From assembly GCF_901827205.1 (NCBI RefSeq), contig NZ_LR594675.1, positions 5,326,001 to 5,390,000 on the forward strand: 64,000 nt of DNA, in the 5' to 3' direction. Every line of letters starts with the position of its first letter. Position 1 is the first letter of the stretch. Source of the DNA: Variovorax sp. PBS-H4 (GTDB taxonomy: Bacteria; Pseudomonadota; Gammaproteobacteria; Burkholderiales; Burkholderiaceae_C). The position numbers and the translations under genes were made by a program. Of the stretch, positions 7,324 to 16,250 are shown in pieces. The notes below the pieces were generated by a model. That model was not told where the DNA came from. It did not search any database and was given only the letters and a program-made list of their open reading frames with translations.

Positions 7324-9012
7324 ATGGCACTGCGACGCATTGCCTTGCGCGACTTCGTGATCGTGCGCGCCCTCGAACTCGATCTGACCGGCGGTTTCAC
7401 GGTGCTGACAGGCGAGACCGGCGCCGGCAAGTCGATCCTGATCGACGCGCTGCAATTGGCACTTGGCAATCGGGCGGATGCCGGCGCGGTGCGCGAAGGC
7501 GCGGAGCGCCTCGACGTCAGCGCCGAGTTCGATGCCGAGCCTGCGCTCGCCGCCTGGCTCGACGAAGGCGGTTTCGAAGCCGGCGATGCACTGCTGCTGC
7601 GTCGGACGGTCGATCTCCAAGGCCGCAGCCGCGGCTGGATCAACGGCAGCCCGGCAACCGCGACGCAGCTGCGCGAGCTTGGCGACCGCCTGCTCGACAT
7701 CCACGGCCAGCACGCCTGGCAAAGCCTGACGCGTCCCGAGGCGGTGCGCCGGCTGCTCGACGCCTATGCTGGCGCCGAAGATGCTGTTGCGGCCGTAGCG
7801 CAGGCCTGGCAAGGGTGGCGCCAGGCCATCGCAGCGTTGGACAAGGCGCGCTCGGCCCAGGATTCGCTGCAGCGCGAGCGCGAACGCCTCCAATGGCAGG
7901 TGGGAGAGGTCATGAAGCTGGCCCCCGGTGCCGACGAATGGGAAGAGCTCTCGGCGAGCCACACCCGCATCTCCAACGCGCAGGCGCTCATCGACGCCGC
8001 CGAGGGCGCCTGCGGGGCTCTCGAAGACGACGAGAGCGGTGCGCTGGCAGCGCTGAGCCGGGCCGCCACACTGCTGCAGAACTGCGAGCACATCGAGCCG
8101 GCCTTCAAGGAATTGGGCGAAGTGCTGGCCTCGAGCGTGGCCCAGGCCTCCGATGCCGCGCATTCCCTGCACGGCTATCTGCGCCAGGCCGACACGGACC
8201 CGCAGCGGCTTGCCGAACTCGACGAGCGGATGGGCCTGTGGATGTCGCTCGCCCGCCGCTACAAGCGCACGCCGGCCGAGCTGCCCTCGCTGCTCGCGAG
8301 CTGGCAGGCCGATCTGCAGGCCCTGGATGCCCAAAGTGACCTGGAAACGCTGGAGCGCTCCGAGACTGCGGCGCAACAGGCCTACCGGAAGGCCGCCAAA
8401 ACGCTGAGCAAGGCACGCAAGCAGGCGGCCCCGCGGCTGGCACAGGCCGTGACCCAGGCCATGCAGGGCCTCGGCATGCTGGGCGGGCGCTTCGAGGTCT
8501 CGCTGGAGACGCTGGCCGAGCCCGCCCGCCATGGGCTGGAGGACGTGGCCTTCCTGGTTGCAGGTCACCCAGGCAGCACGCCACGCGCGATCGGCAAGGT
8601 GGCCTCCGGCGGCGAGCTCTCGCGCATCGCGCTGGCGATCGCGGTCACCACCAGCCAGCTCGGCGCCGCGCAGACGCTGATCTTCGACGAGGTCGATGCC
8701 GGGGTCGGCGGCGCGGTGGCCGAGACAGTGGGCCGCCTCATGAAGCAGCTGGGCCGCGATCGCCAGGTGCTGGCAGTCACCCACTTGCCACAGGTCGCTG
8801 CGTGCGCCGATCATCACCTGCTGGTCGCCAAGCAGCAGACGAGCGCGAAAGGCCAGGGCGGCATCCGAACAGAGAGCAACGTCTCGGTGCTCGATGGCGA
8901 CAGCCGCACGCGCGAGATCGCCCGCATGCTGGGTGGCGAGCGCGTATCGCAGACCTCGCTCGCGCACGCGCGAGAAATGCTGGGCAGCAAGACACCGGAG
9001 GTTTCTGCGTGA
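7324..9012 (+). CDS. recN: DNA repair protein RecN
   Basis: A 562-residue SMC-like ATPase that acts early in recombinational repair of double-strand breaks. Walker A is GETGAGKS (30-37), the conserved DIHGQHAWQSL block is near 126, a long coiled-coil region fills the middle, and the C-terminal half has the ABC signature VASGGELSRIALAI and Walker B LIFDEVDAGVGG. It follows nadK by 3 bp, and its stop overlaps a GTG codon of rapZ. In many bacteria recN is LexA-controlled; I did not find a convincing SOS box in the short gap before it, so expression is likely from the nadK promoter. Confidence 0.95.
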   Translation: MALRRIALRDFVIVRALELDLTGGFTVLTGETGAGKSILIDALQLALGNRADAGAVREGAERLDVSAEFDAEPALAAWLDEGGFEAGDALLLRRTVDLQGRSRGWINGSPATATQLRELGDRLLDIHGQHAWQSLTRPEAVRRLLDAYAGAEDAVAAVAQAWQGWRQAIAALDKARSAQDSLQRERERLQWQVGEVMKLAPGADEWEELSASHTRISNAQALIDAAEGACGALEDDESGALAALSRAATLLQNCEHIEPAFKELGEVLASSVAQASDAAHSLHGYLRQADTDPQRLAELDERMGLWMSLARRYKRTPAELPSLLASWQADLQALDAQSDLETLERSETAAQQAYRKAAKTLSKARKQAAPRLAQAVTQAMQGLGMLGGRFEVSLETLAEPARHGLEDVAFLVAGHPGSTPRAIGKVASGGELSRIALAIAVTTSQLGAAQTLIFDEVDAGVGGAVAETVGRLMKQLGRDRQVLAVTHLPQVAACADHHLLVAKQQTSAKGQGGIRTESNVSVLDGDSRTREIARMLGGERVSQTSLAHAREMLGSKTPEVSA

Positions 9013-9068
9013 GCCGCATGCCCGCTCCCGATGCGAACAGCACCGCAGCCGACGGCGACGGTACTCCG
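9009..9068 (+). repeat. Copy 1 of a 60-bp segment shared with 20715-20775
   Basis: This segment covers the 5' end of rapZ. It aligns with 20715-20775, just before dppB, with about four of five bases identical, including the 17-base block AACAGCACCGCAGCCGA. In both copies it starts with (A/G)TGAGCCGCA. The two host genes are unrelated. Confidence 0.6.
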
Positions 9069-9947
9069 TTGGGCCTGGAGCTGGTGCTGATCACCGGCAT
9101 GTCGGGCTCGGGCAAGTCCGTCGCGCTGCACGCACTCGAAGATGCAGGCTACTACTGCGTCGACAACCTGCCGCCCGAGCTCCTCGTGCCCTTCGTCGCC
9201 CTGCGGCGCGAGCAGCAGGCGGGACGCGTCGCGATCGCCATGGATGTGCGCAGCGGCATTTCGCTGCCCCTCGTTCCGCAGCAGCTGGAACGGCTGCGAA
9301 ACGAGGGCGTGTCGCTGCGCTCGCTGTTTCTCGACTCGACCACCGACGCGCTGGTGCGCCGCTATTCGGAAACGCGCCGCCGGCATCCCCTGTCGCGCCA
9401 GGACGGCCGCACGGATGTTCCCGAGCAGCAGCGCGTCCTCGTGCAGGCCATCGAGCTTGAACGCGAGTTGCTGGCCGAGCTGCGCGATGGTGCGGACGTG
9501 ATCGACACCAGCATCATTCGGCCAGCTCAGCTGCAAAGCTACATCAAGGCGCTGATCGCCGCGCCCGAGAGTGCGCTCACGCTGGTTTTCGAATCCTTCG
9601 CCTTCAAGCGCGGCGTACCTCTCGACGCCGATTACGTGTTCGATGTGCGCATGCTTCCCAACCCGCACTACGTGCCCGCGCTGCGGCCCTTGACAGGCCG
9701 CGACGTGCCCGTCATCGAGTGGCTGCGCGAGCACGACGACGTTGCGCGCATGCAAGGCGATATCGAGCAATTCCTTCATCGCTGGCTTGATGCGCTGGCA
9801 CGCGACCATCGCAGCTATGTGACGGTGGCGATCGGATGCACCGGCGGGCAGCACCGCTCGGTCTTCCTGGTCGAACAGCTGGCCCGCGGCTTCAGCACAC
9901 GCTGGGCCGCCCTCAAGCGGCACCGGGAGCTGGACGCCCTGGGCTAG
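9018..9947 (+). CDS. rapZ: RNase adapter protein RapZ
   Basis: A 309-residue nucleotide-binding protein of the RapZ (YvcJ) family. The Walker A motif GMSGSGKS is at 27-34, followed by ALEDAGYYCVDNLPPELL. The C-terminal RNA-binding domain has the signature IGCTGGQHRSV near 271-282. In E. coli it presents the small RNA GlmZ to RNase E to tune GlcN6P synthesis; in betaproteobacteria the partner is unclear. The family usually starts about 20 residues closer to the P-loop, so the tail MPAPDANSTAADGDGTPLG is an extension, and its DNA is shared with 20715-20775. The GTG at 9009, overlapping the recN stop, is the alternative start. Its end overlaps mutY convergently by 4 bp. Confidence 0.9.
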   Translation: MPAPDANSTAADGDGTPLGLELVLITGMSGSGKSVALHALEDAGYYCVDNLPPELLVPFVALRREQQAGRVAIAMDVRSGISLPLVPQQLERLRNEGVSLRSLFLDSTTDALVRRYSETRRRHPLSRQDGRTDVPEQQRVLVQAIELERELLAELRDGADVIDTSIIRPAQLQSYIKALIAAPESALTLVFESFAFKRGVPLDADYVFDVRMLPNPHYVPALRPLTGRDVPVIEWLREHDDVARMQGDIEQFLHRWLDALARDHRSYVTVAIGCTGGQHRSVFLVEQLARGFSTRWAALKRHRELDALG

Positions 9948-11017
9948 TCGTCGGCCGCGAGCAGCTTGCGCACGGGCGCCGGCAAGCCCAATGCCCGCCA
10001 TTCGCCGGCCTCGAACCAGCGCCCCGATCCGCTCGGCGGGCTTTCGGCCGCGTATGCCACTGACACCGGGTGCAGGTGCAAGTCCTTGTGCGTGAGCACA
10101 TGCAGGAAGGCCGGATCGTCCTGGGCGGCACCTTGCGCATCGGGCGCGAGCTCGTCCAGCAGCAAGGCGCGGCTTTCGTAGACCGGCAGGCAGTAGAGGC
10201 CGGCCCAGATCCCGCGCGACGGACGCTTTTCAAGCCAGACACGCCCCTTCGTGTCGAGCGCCTTCAGCATCCAAAGAGACTGGGCGCTGCGCCGCAGCTT
10301 GCGCGTCTTGACCGGAAAGCGCTCGGGCGTGCCCGCCCGCCGCCCCACGCACAGCTCGCTGGCCGGGCAGATCATGCAGCTGGGCTTGCGTGGCAGGCAG
10401 ACGGTTGCGCCCAGGTCCATCACGCCTTGCGTGTAGCCGGCGATGGCGCTCTTTTGGGTAGGCGGGGGCAGTAATTCCGTTGCCAGGTCCCACAGCACTT
10501 TTTCCTGTGCCGCGGACGCCAGGTCGCCTTCGAAGCCCAACACCCGCGTCAGCACGCGCTTGACGTTGCCGTCGAGGATGGCGACACGTTCGCCGAAGCA
10601 GAATGCGGCGATGGCGGCAGCAGTGGAACGGCCGATGCCCGGGAGCGTCTGCAGCTCGGCGGCCGTGCGCGGGAAAACGCCGCCGAAGCGCGAGACCACC
10701 TCCTGGGCGCACCGGTGCATGTTCCGCGCGCGGCTGTAATAGCCCAGGCCGCTCCAAAGGCCGAGAACCTCGTCCTCGCTGCCGGCGGCCAGTGCCGACA
10801 CCGTCGGAAAGCGCTCTAGAAAACGGGCGAAGTAGCCCAGTACGGTCGAGACCTGGGTCTGCTGAAGCATGACTTCGGACAACCACACGCGGTACGGGTC
10901 CTGGGTGTTCTGCCACGGCAGCTCGCTGCGCCCGTGGCTGCGCTGCCATGCAACGACGCGCGCGGCGAAGTCCTCGGGCAGCCCCAGGCCCGCGGATTTC
11001 CAGCCTTCAAGCGGCAC
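9944..11017 (-). CDS. mutY: A/G-specific adenine glycosylase MutY
   Basis: A 357-residue base-excision repair enzyme that removes adenine paired with 8-oxoguanine. Visible are the catalytic glutamate E48 (LSEVMLQQTQV), the helix-hairpin-helix LPGIGRSTAAAI with catalytic D149 in LDGNVKRVL, the 4Fe-4S cysteines C207, C214, C217 and C223 (C-x6-C-x2-C-x5-C), and a C-terminal NUDIX-like domain that recognises 8-oxoG. Its start lies inside the end of the dynamin-like gene (11-nt overlap), so the two are translated together. mutM, which repairs the same lesion, lies 2 kb upstream. Confidence 0.95.
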   Translation of the reverse strand: MPLEGWKSAGLGLPEDFAARVVAWQRSHGRSELPWQNTQDPYRVWLSEVMLQQTQVSTVLGYFARFLERFPTVSALAAGSEDEVLGLWSGLGYYSRARNMHRCAQEVVSRFGGVFPRTAAELQTLPGIGRSTAAAIAAFCFGERVAILDGNVKRVLTRVLGFEGDLASAAQEKVLWDLATELLPPPTQKSAIAGYTQGVMDLGATVCLPRKPSCMICPASELCVGRRAGTPERFPVKTRKLRRSAQSLWMLKALDTKGRVWLEKRPSRGIWAGLYCLPVYESRALLLDELAPDAQGAAQDDPAFLHVLTHKDLHLHPVSVAYAAESPPSGSGRWFEAGEWRALGLPAPVRKLLAADD

Positions 11018-12968
11018 TGAGTTCGCCGCGCGCGGCAGCCGCGGAGGGCGCCTCGTTGCTCGTCAGCAGCGCGGTGAACTCGCGCAGGCGCACGTGCAGC
11101 TCGGCCAAGCCTGCCTCCTGAGTGGCGAGCTCGGCCAGGCGCTCGTCAAGGTTGCCCGCGGCACTCTGGATGCGCTCGACGGTCTCGATGCGCTTGGTGA
11201 AGTTGCGGCGGCGCTCCTTCAGCTGCGTGTCGAGCTGGGCGCCGGCGCCCTTGCTCCAGCGCTCGACCTCGGTCATGGCAGCCTCGTTGACCACGCGCAG
11301 CCGGCTTGCCAGCGCGCGCACGAGCTTGTCGCAGAAGTCGGGTTGCGCCAGCTTCAGGACGTTGCCGATGCCGAGATAGTGAATGTGGCTGCGTTCGATC
11401 TGGCTCAGCTGCTCTTGGAAGCCAGTCAAGTCCGGCTCGGCCGGCGCCTGAAGCGCGAAGCCGTGCTCGGCATTGAGCTGCCGGAAGGTGGCGTGCAGCA
11501 TCGACTGGATCTCGGCGGTGGTCGCCTGCACCTCGCGCAGGTTGTTGCGCAGTGCGTCGAAGGTCGCACCGTACACCTTGCGCACGTTGAACTTGATGCC
11601 GGGGCGCTTGAGAGAAGACGACAGGCGAGCCATGTCGGCCTTGAGCGCAGTACTGCCCAGCACCGCATACACCTCGCGCAGCAGCTTTCCCTGTACCGAA
11701 CGCAGCGCCAGGATGCGGGTGTTGCTCCCCTCGAACTCGGCTTGCTCCTGCTCGATGCGGGTACGCATGTGGCGGATGACCGAGACGTTCTTGCCGCGCA
11801 GGCCCTGCAGCTCGAGCGCCTGCTCCGACAGGTCGCGCTGGCGCACCTTGAGGATGCGCGCCGCCTCGGCCTGCAAGGCAGAAATGCCGGCATCGACCGC
11901 CAGGCGCAGCATGCGCTCACGCTTGCCGAGCAGCCCCTCGCCGAGCACGGACTCCAGGGCGGGCAGGCGGCTCGCCTGCAGCAAAGGCACGTCGCGCCGG
12001 ATCTTGGCCTGCAAGCCCTTTTGCGCCGACACCGGAAGCACCTGCGTGAGCGGCACGCCCAGCAGCTCCGCGGCGCCCTTGCGTTGACGTTGGATCTGGG
12101 CATCGATCTGGGCCGGCGTGCTCAGCGTGTCCCACATGGTGTCGATCTTGTTGAGCACCACGATGCGGGTCTCGCCCGGATCGCCCTCGGTGATGAGGTG
12201 CTCGCGCCAGATGGCGAGGTCGGAACGGGTCACCCCCGTGTCCGCCGCGAGGATGAAGACCACGGCATGGGCTTGCGGAATCAGGCTGACCGTCAGCTCG
12301 GGCTCTGCGCCGATGGCGTTGAGGCCCGGGGTGTCGAGGATGACCAGCCCCTGCTCGAGCAAAGGGTGCGGCATGTTCAGCAGCGCATGGCGCCAGCGCG
12401 GGATCTCGACCTGGCCTTCACCGTCGGGCACGGGATTGTCGTCGGGCGATTCGTCGCTCCAGAAGCCCAGCGAGCGCGCCTCGGCCAGCGGCACGCGCCG
12501 AACCTCGGCGACCTTGTTCATGGTCTGCGAGAGCTGCTCGGCGTCTTCGACGTCGATGGGGATCTCGGTCCAGTGCTCGGCCTTGTCGCGCCAATGAGCG
12601 AGCGAATGCGGCTCCAGCCGGGTTTCGATGGGCAACAGCCGCAGGCAGGGCGCGACGCCGGCGTCGTAGCCCAGCTCGGTGGGGCACATCGTCGTGCGGC
12701 CCGCACTCGCCGGCATGATGCGGCGGCCGTACGCGGCAAAGAAGATCGCGTTGATCAGCTCGGACTTGCCACGTGAAAACTCGGCCACGAAGGCGACCAT
12801 GACCTTGCTGGTGCGCATTTGCGATTCGAGTTCGCGCAGACGCTCGGCCACGCTCTGGTCGAGCAGCTCGTTCTCGTCGAGCCAGCGGGCCAACCATTTG
12901 AGGCGGTGCGCGAAGTTGCGCCGCCAGGCGCCGTGCTGGTCGAATTGCTGATTGAATGAGCGAGTCAA
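11007..12968 (-). CDS. Bacterial dynamin-like GTPase
   Basis: A 653-residue protein of the dynamin superfamily. The GTPase core shows G1 as AEFSRGKSELINAI (62-75), a switch threonine region SAGRTTMCPTELGYD, G3 DTPGL near 220, and G4 NKID near 277 after RIVVLNKID. The C-terminal half is long, helical and charged, as expected for the stalk and membrane-contact regions, but no transmembrane segment is evident. Bacterial relatives act in membrane remodelling or repair; the role here is unknown. The gene ends 11 nt inside mutY. A possible minus-strand -10 (TAATAT) lies upstream near 12990. Confidence 0.85.
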   Translation of the reverse strand: MTRSFNQQFDQHGAWRRNFAHRLKWLARWLDENELLDQSVAERLRELESQMRTSKVMVAFVAEFSRGKSELINAIFFAAYGRRIMPASAGRTTMCPTELGYDAGVAPCLRLLPIETRLEPHSLAHWRDKAEHWTEIPIDVEDAEQLSQTMNKVAEVRRVPLAEARSLGFWSDESPDDNPVPDGEGQVEIPRWRHALLNMPHPLLEQGLVILDTPGLNAIGAEPELTVSLIPQAHAVVFILAADTGVTRSDLAIWREHLITEGDPGETRIVVLNKIDTMWDTLSTPAQIDAQIQRQRKGAAELLGVPLTQVLPVSAQKGLQAKIRRDVPLLQASRLPALESVLGEGLLGKRERMLRLAVDAGISALQAEAARILKVRQRDLSEQALELQGLRGKNVSVIRHMRTRIEQEQAEFEGSNTRILALRSVQGKLLREVYAVLGSTALKADMARLSSSLKRPGIKFNVRKVYGATFDALRNNLREVQATTAEIQSMLHATFRQLNAEHGFALQAPAEPDLTGFQEQLSQIERSHIHYLGIGNVLKLAQPDFCDKLVRALASRLRVVNEAAMTEVERWSKGAGAQLDTQLKERRRNFTKRIETVERIQSAAGNLDERLAELATQEAGLAELHVRLREFTALLTSNEAPSAAAARGELSAA

Positions 12969-13037
12969 GGTGTGTAAGGGTTGCTTACAAATATTAGCAC
13001 CCGCATGGCGGTGGCGTGCCAGTAGTCTGCCGGGCTT

Positions 13038-13853
13038 TCAGTACTTTTGGCAGTTCGGGCAGAAATATGTCGATCGTTGGCCCTGCCGCACTTGCCGAAC
13101 GGGGGTGGAACAGGTCCTGCAGGGCTCGCCGGCACGCCCGTAGACCGTCGCTTCCAGCTGAAAATAGCCACTCTGTCCGTCCACATTGGAGAAATCTCGC
13201 AGGGTGCTACCGCCGCGCTCGACCGCCCGCGCCAGGACGTCCCGCACCGCCGCATGCAGCCGCGCCGCCCGCGGACGGCTGAGGCGGGAAGCGGACAAGC
13301 TCGGACGGATGCCGGCCAGAAACAGCGCTTCGGAGGCGTAGATGTTGCCGACGCCCACCACGACGTCGCCGGCCAGCAATACCTGCTTGATCGAGGCCTT
13401 GCGCCGGCGCAGGCCCGCATGGAAACGATCGAGGTCGAAGGACGGGTCGAGCGGCTCCATTCCGAGTCCACCCAACAGCTTGATCGCCAGTGGCGCCGCC
13501 TCGTCCTCCACGTACACCACCGCACCGAAGCGCCGAGGGTCGTTGAGCCGCAGGGTCCCGCGGGACGTCACCATGTCGAAATGATCGTGGATGCCGGGCG
13601 CGGGCAGTGGCATGTCGAAGCGCAGGCTGCCGGACATGCCCAGATGCATCAGCAGCAGCCCCGGATCCATGTCGACCAGAAGGTACTTGCCACGCCTGCG
13701 AACGGCGCGCACCGTGCGCCCCACCAGTGTTGCTGGATCCGCCGCCAAGGCCCAGCGCAGCGGCTTGCCCAGGCGCACGGCTTCGATGCGCGCACCAGCA
13801 ATCCGTTCGGCAAAGCCGCGCCGCGTCACTTCAACTTCTGGTAGTTCAGGCAT
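13038..13853 (-). CDS. mutM: Formamidopyrimidine-DNA glycosylase MutM/Fpg
   Basis: A 271-residue bifunctional glycosylase/AP lyase that removes 8-oxoguanine and formamidopyrimidines. I placed the start at the ATG giving MPELPEVE, because the catalytic residues are Pro2 and Glu3; an upstream in-frame ATG would block the N-terminus. Other marks are RRRGKYLLVD with the beta-turn lysine, the HhH region LLAGDVVVGVGNIYASEALF, and the C-terminal zinc finger CRTC...CPNC. It is divergent from the TPR protein gene at 13936. Confidence 0.95.
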   Translation of the reverse strand: MPELPEVEVTRRGFAERIAGARIEAVRLGKPLRWALAADPATLVGRTVRAVRRRGKYLLVDMDPGLLLMHLGMSGSLRFDMPLPAPGIHDHFDMVTSRGTLRLNDPRRFGAVVYVEDEAAPLAIKLLGGLGMEPLDPSFDLDRFHAGLRRRKASIKQVLLAGDVVVGVGNIYASEALFLAGIRPSLSASRLSRPRAARLHAAVRDVLARAVERGGSTLRDFSNVDGQSGYFQLEATVYGRAGEPCRTCSTPVRQVRQGQRSTYFCPNCQKY

Positions 13854-13935
13854 GGAGAAAGGCCGACATGAAAACAAGGAGAGATCGAAGCCCCCGTGCA
13901 GCCGTTGCTCGAAAACCTTGGATTATTATGGCTCG

Positions 13936-15759
13936 ATGACCCCTTCGCTCCGCCGATCCCGCCTTGCGGCGGCCGCGCTCTTGGCCTTCCTCTCGCTGGG
14001 CGCGCAGGCGCAGCCCCAGACGCCCGCCCCGGCGGCACCGACCAGCCCCGCTCCGCTCATCGAACCAGCGGCCCCGCCTGTGACGACCGCTGCCGCCACA
14101 GCACAGCGCGAAGACAAGGCGCAGGCCTCGGCGATGACGGCCGAGCTCTTTTATGAAGTGCTGATGGGCGAACTCACGGCGCGCTCGGGCGATCCGGGCT
14201 CGGGCTACGCGCTGGTGCTGGACGCCGCGCGCCGCTCGCGTGATGCCAAGCTGTTCCAGCGTGCCGTGGAAATCGCACTTCAGGCACGTTCCGGCGATGC
14301 CGCGCTCGCCGCGGCGCGCGCCTGGAAAGACAGTCTGCCCGACTCGCGCGAGGCGCGACGCTTCGAGCTGCAGATCCTGGTCGCGCTGAACCGGATCAGC
14401 GAGACCGTCGAACCCCTGAAGGCCGAGCTGGCAGCGACGCCACAGGTGGAGCGGCCCTTCCTCATGGCCGTCATCGCTCGCCACTATGCCCGCGCCACCG
14501 ACAAGAAGCTGGCGGTCTCGGTGGTCGAACAGGCGCTTGCCGACGAACTCACGACCCCGGCGACCGGCGGCGCCGCCTGGGCCACGGTGGGTCGACTGCG
14601 GCTGGCGGCCGGTGATGCACCCGGCGCGCTGGAAGCAGCGCGCAAAGGCCAGGAGATCGATCCCTCGGCGGACGGACCGGCAATGCTCGCCCTGGAAATG
14701 GTGGACCCCGCCCAGCCCGAGGCCGAGGCGCTGGTCAAGCGCTACCTGGCCGGACCCAAGGTCCAGCCCGAGATGCGCATCGCCTACGCCCGCGTGCTGG
14801 TGGAAGGCCGCCGCTACACCGATGCCACCGCCGAACTCGCCGCGCTGACCGCCGCGCGCCCGGAGCTCCCCGAACCCTGGCTGCTGCTGGGAAGCCTGCA
14901 GACCCAGGCACGCCAGGACGCAGCGGCCGAGACCTCGCTCAAGCGCTACGTCACCATGGAGGACGCGCAGCCCGATGCCGAAGCGCGCAAACGTGGCCAG
15001 ACGCAGGCCTTCCTGCTGCTGGCGCAGCTGGCTGAGCGCCGCAAGGACTTCGTCGGCGCCGAGCACTGGTTGTCGCGCATCGACAGCACCGAGGACTTGG
15101 CAGGCGCGCAGACACGACGTGCTGCGCTGCTGGCCCGCCAGGGCAAGCTGCCGCAGGCGCGTGAGTTGGTCCGGTCCCTGCCGGAGCGTACCGAGGAAGA
15201 CAAGAAGCAGAAGTTCATGGCCGAAGTCCAACTGCTGCGCGATGCCAAGCAGTACCAGGCCGCATACGACATGCTGGCGCAGGCCAGTTCGGCCAAGCCC
15301 GAGGACACGGACCTCATTTACGACAAGGCGATGGTGGCCGAGAAGCTGAACCGGCTCGACGAGATGGAGCGCTTGCTGCGCCGCCTGATGGAGCTCAAGC
15401 CTGACAACCAGAACGCGTACAACGCGCTCGGCTACTCGCTGGCCGATCGAAAGATCCGCCTCGAGGAAGCGCGCACCCTGATTAAGAAGGCCGTGCAGCT
15501 CGCACCCGAGGACCCGTTCATTGCCGACAGCCTCGGCTGGGTCGAGTTCAGGCTCGGCAACACCGACGAAGCCATGCGCATCCTCGAGACCGCCTACAAG
15601 CGCCGACCCGACCCGGAGATCGGTGCGCACCTTGGCGAAGTCCTGTGGGCCAAGGGTCAGCGCGATCGCGCTATGTCGATCTGGAAGGAGGCCTACCTGG
15701 TCGATTCCGAGAACGAGACCTTGCAAGAGACGCTCAAGCGTCTGCGCGTGAAGCTTTGA
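13936..15759 (+). CDS. TPR-rich exported protein upstream of lolB
   Basis: A 607-residue protein with a signal peptide (MTPSLRRSRLAAAALLAFLSLGAQA), a short Pro/Ala linker and then helical repeats throughout; the clearest TPR units are in the last 200 residues (NQNAYNALGYSLADRKIRL; DPFIADSLGWVEFRLGN; EIGAHLGEVLWAKGQRDRA). Such proteins sit directly before lolB in many Burkholderiales and are probably periplasmic or outer-membrane-associated scaffolds, but a function is not established. The start at 13936 is chosen because it gives the signal peptide. Its TGA overlaps the TTG start of lolB, so the two are coupled. Confidence 0.85.
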   Translation: MTPSLRRSRLAAAALLAFLSLGAQAQPQTPAPAAPTSPAPLIEPAAPPVTTAAATAQREDKAQASAMTAELFYEVLMGELTARSGDPGSGYALVLDAARRSRDAKLFQRAVEIALQARSGDAALAAARAWKDSLPDSREARRFELQILVALNRISETVEPLKAELAATPQVERPFLMAVIARHYARATDKKLAVSVVEQALADELTTPATGGAAWATVGRLRLAAGDAPGALEAARKGQEIDPSADGPAMLALEMVDPAQPEAEALVKRYLAGPKVQPEMRIAYARVLVEGRRYTDATAELAALTAARPELPEPWLLLGSLQTQARQDAAAETSLKRYVTMEDAQPDAEARKRGQTQAFLLLAQLAERRKDFVGAEHWLSRIDSTEDLAGAQTRRAALLARQGKLPQARELVRSLPERTEEDKKQKFMAEVQLLRDAKQYQAAYDMLAQASSAKPEDTDLIYDKAMVAEKLNRLDEMERLLRRLMELKPDNQNAYNALGYSLADRKIRLEEARTLIKKAVQLAPEDPFIADSLGWVEFRLGNTDEAMRILETAYKRRPDPEIGAHLGEVLWAKGQRDRAMSIWKEAYLVDSENETLQETLKRLRVKL

Positions 15760-16250
15760 ACCGCCGTCTCGTCCTATGCGCTGGCTGGGCCGGCCTGCTG
15801 CTGGCCGCGGGTTGCGCCAGCCCTGGAGGCCCGTCCAAGGACGCAGACGCCGGGCAGGCTTGGAGCGGCAGGCTTTCGCTGCGCGTCGACAGCGAACCGG
15901 TGCAGACCTTCTCCGCACTGTTCGAACTTCGTGGCGCCCCGCAGGCCGGTGAACTCGTCCTCACGAGTCCGATCGGCAATACGCTGGCGCAACTGCATTG
16001 GTCCCCGCGGGAGGCACTGCTGAAGAACGGAAGCCAGACGCTGCGCTTCGACTCCGTCGACGCGCTGATCGAGGCCGCAACCGGCGCCGTCATCCCGGTG
16101 GGCGCGCTGTTCGGCTGGCTGGCCGGGCGTGAGGACCGGGTGCCCGGCTGGCGGCCGGACCTTTCCCGAATCGGCGACGGGCGCCTGCAGGCCACGCGCG
16201 AGTCGCCGCAGCCGCGAGCGGATCTGCGCATCGTCTTCGAACGGGCATGA
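15756..16250 (+). CDS. lolB: Outer membrane lipoprotein LolB
   Basis: A 164-residue lipoprotein that receives lipoproteins from LolA and inserts them in the outer membrane. The start is a TTG at 15756 that overlaps the stop of the preceding gene (TTGA); it gives a short signal peptide ending in the lipobox LAAGC, with Cys20 as the lipidated residue. The following WSGRLSLRVDSEPVQTFSALFELRG and LVLTSPIGNTLAQLHW match the LolB barrel. The protein is slightly short for the family. It overlaps ispE by ATGA. Confidence 0.9.
   Translation: MNRRLVLCAGWAGLLLAAGCASPGGPSKDADAGQAWSGRLSLRVDSEPVQTFSALFELRGAPQAGELVLTSPIGNTLAQLHWSPREALLKNGSQTLRFDSVDALIEAATGAVIPVGALFGWLAGREDRVPGWRPDLSRIGDGRLQATRESPQPRADLRIVFERA

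Noticed and set aside
6418..8967. An 849-codon open frame on the minus strand
   Set aside because: It lies fully opposite nadK and recN, has His/Arg/Ala-rich composition and no recognisable domain; it is a shadow frame caused by high GC.
13846..15918. A 690-codon minus-strand frame
   Set aside because: It is antisense to the TPR protein gene, whose signal peptide and TPR units are clear; the antisense product has no sensible features.
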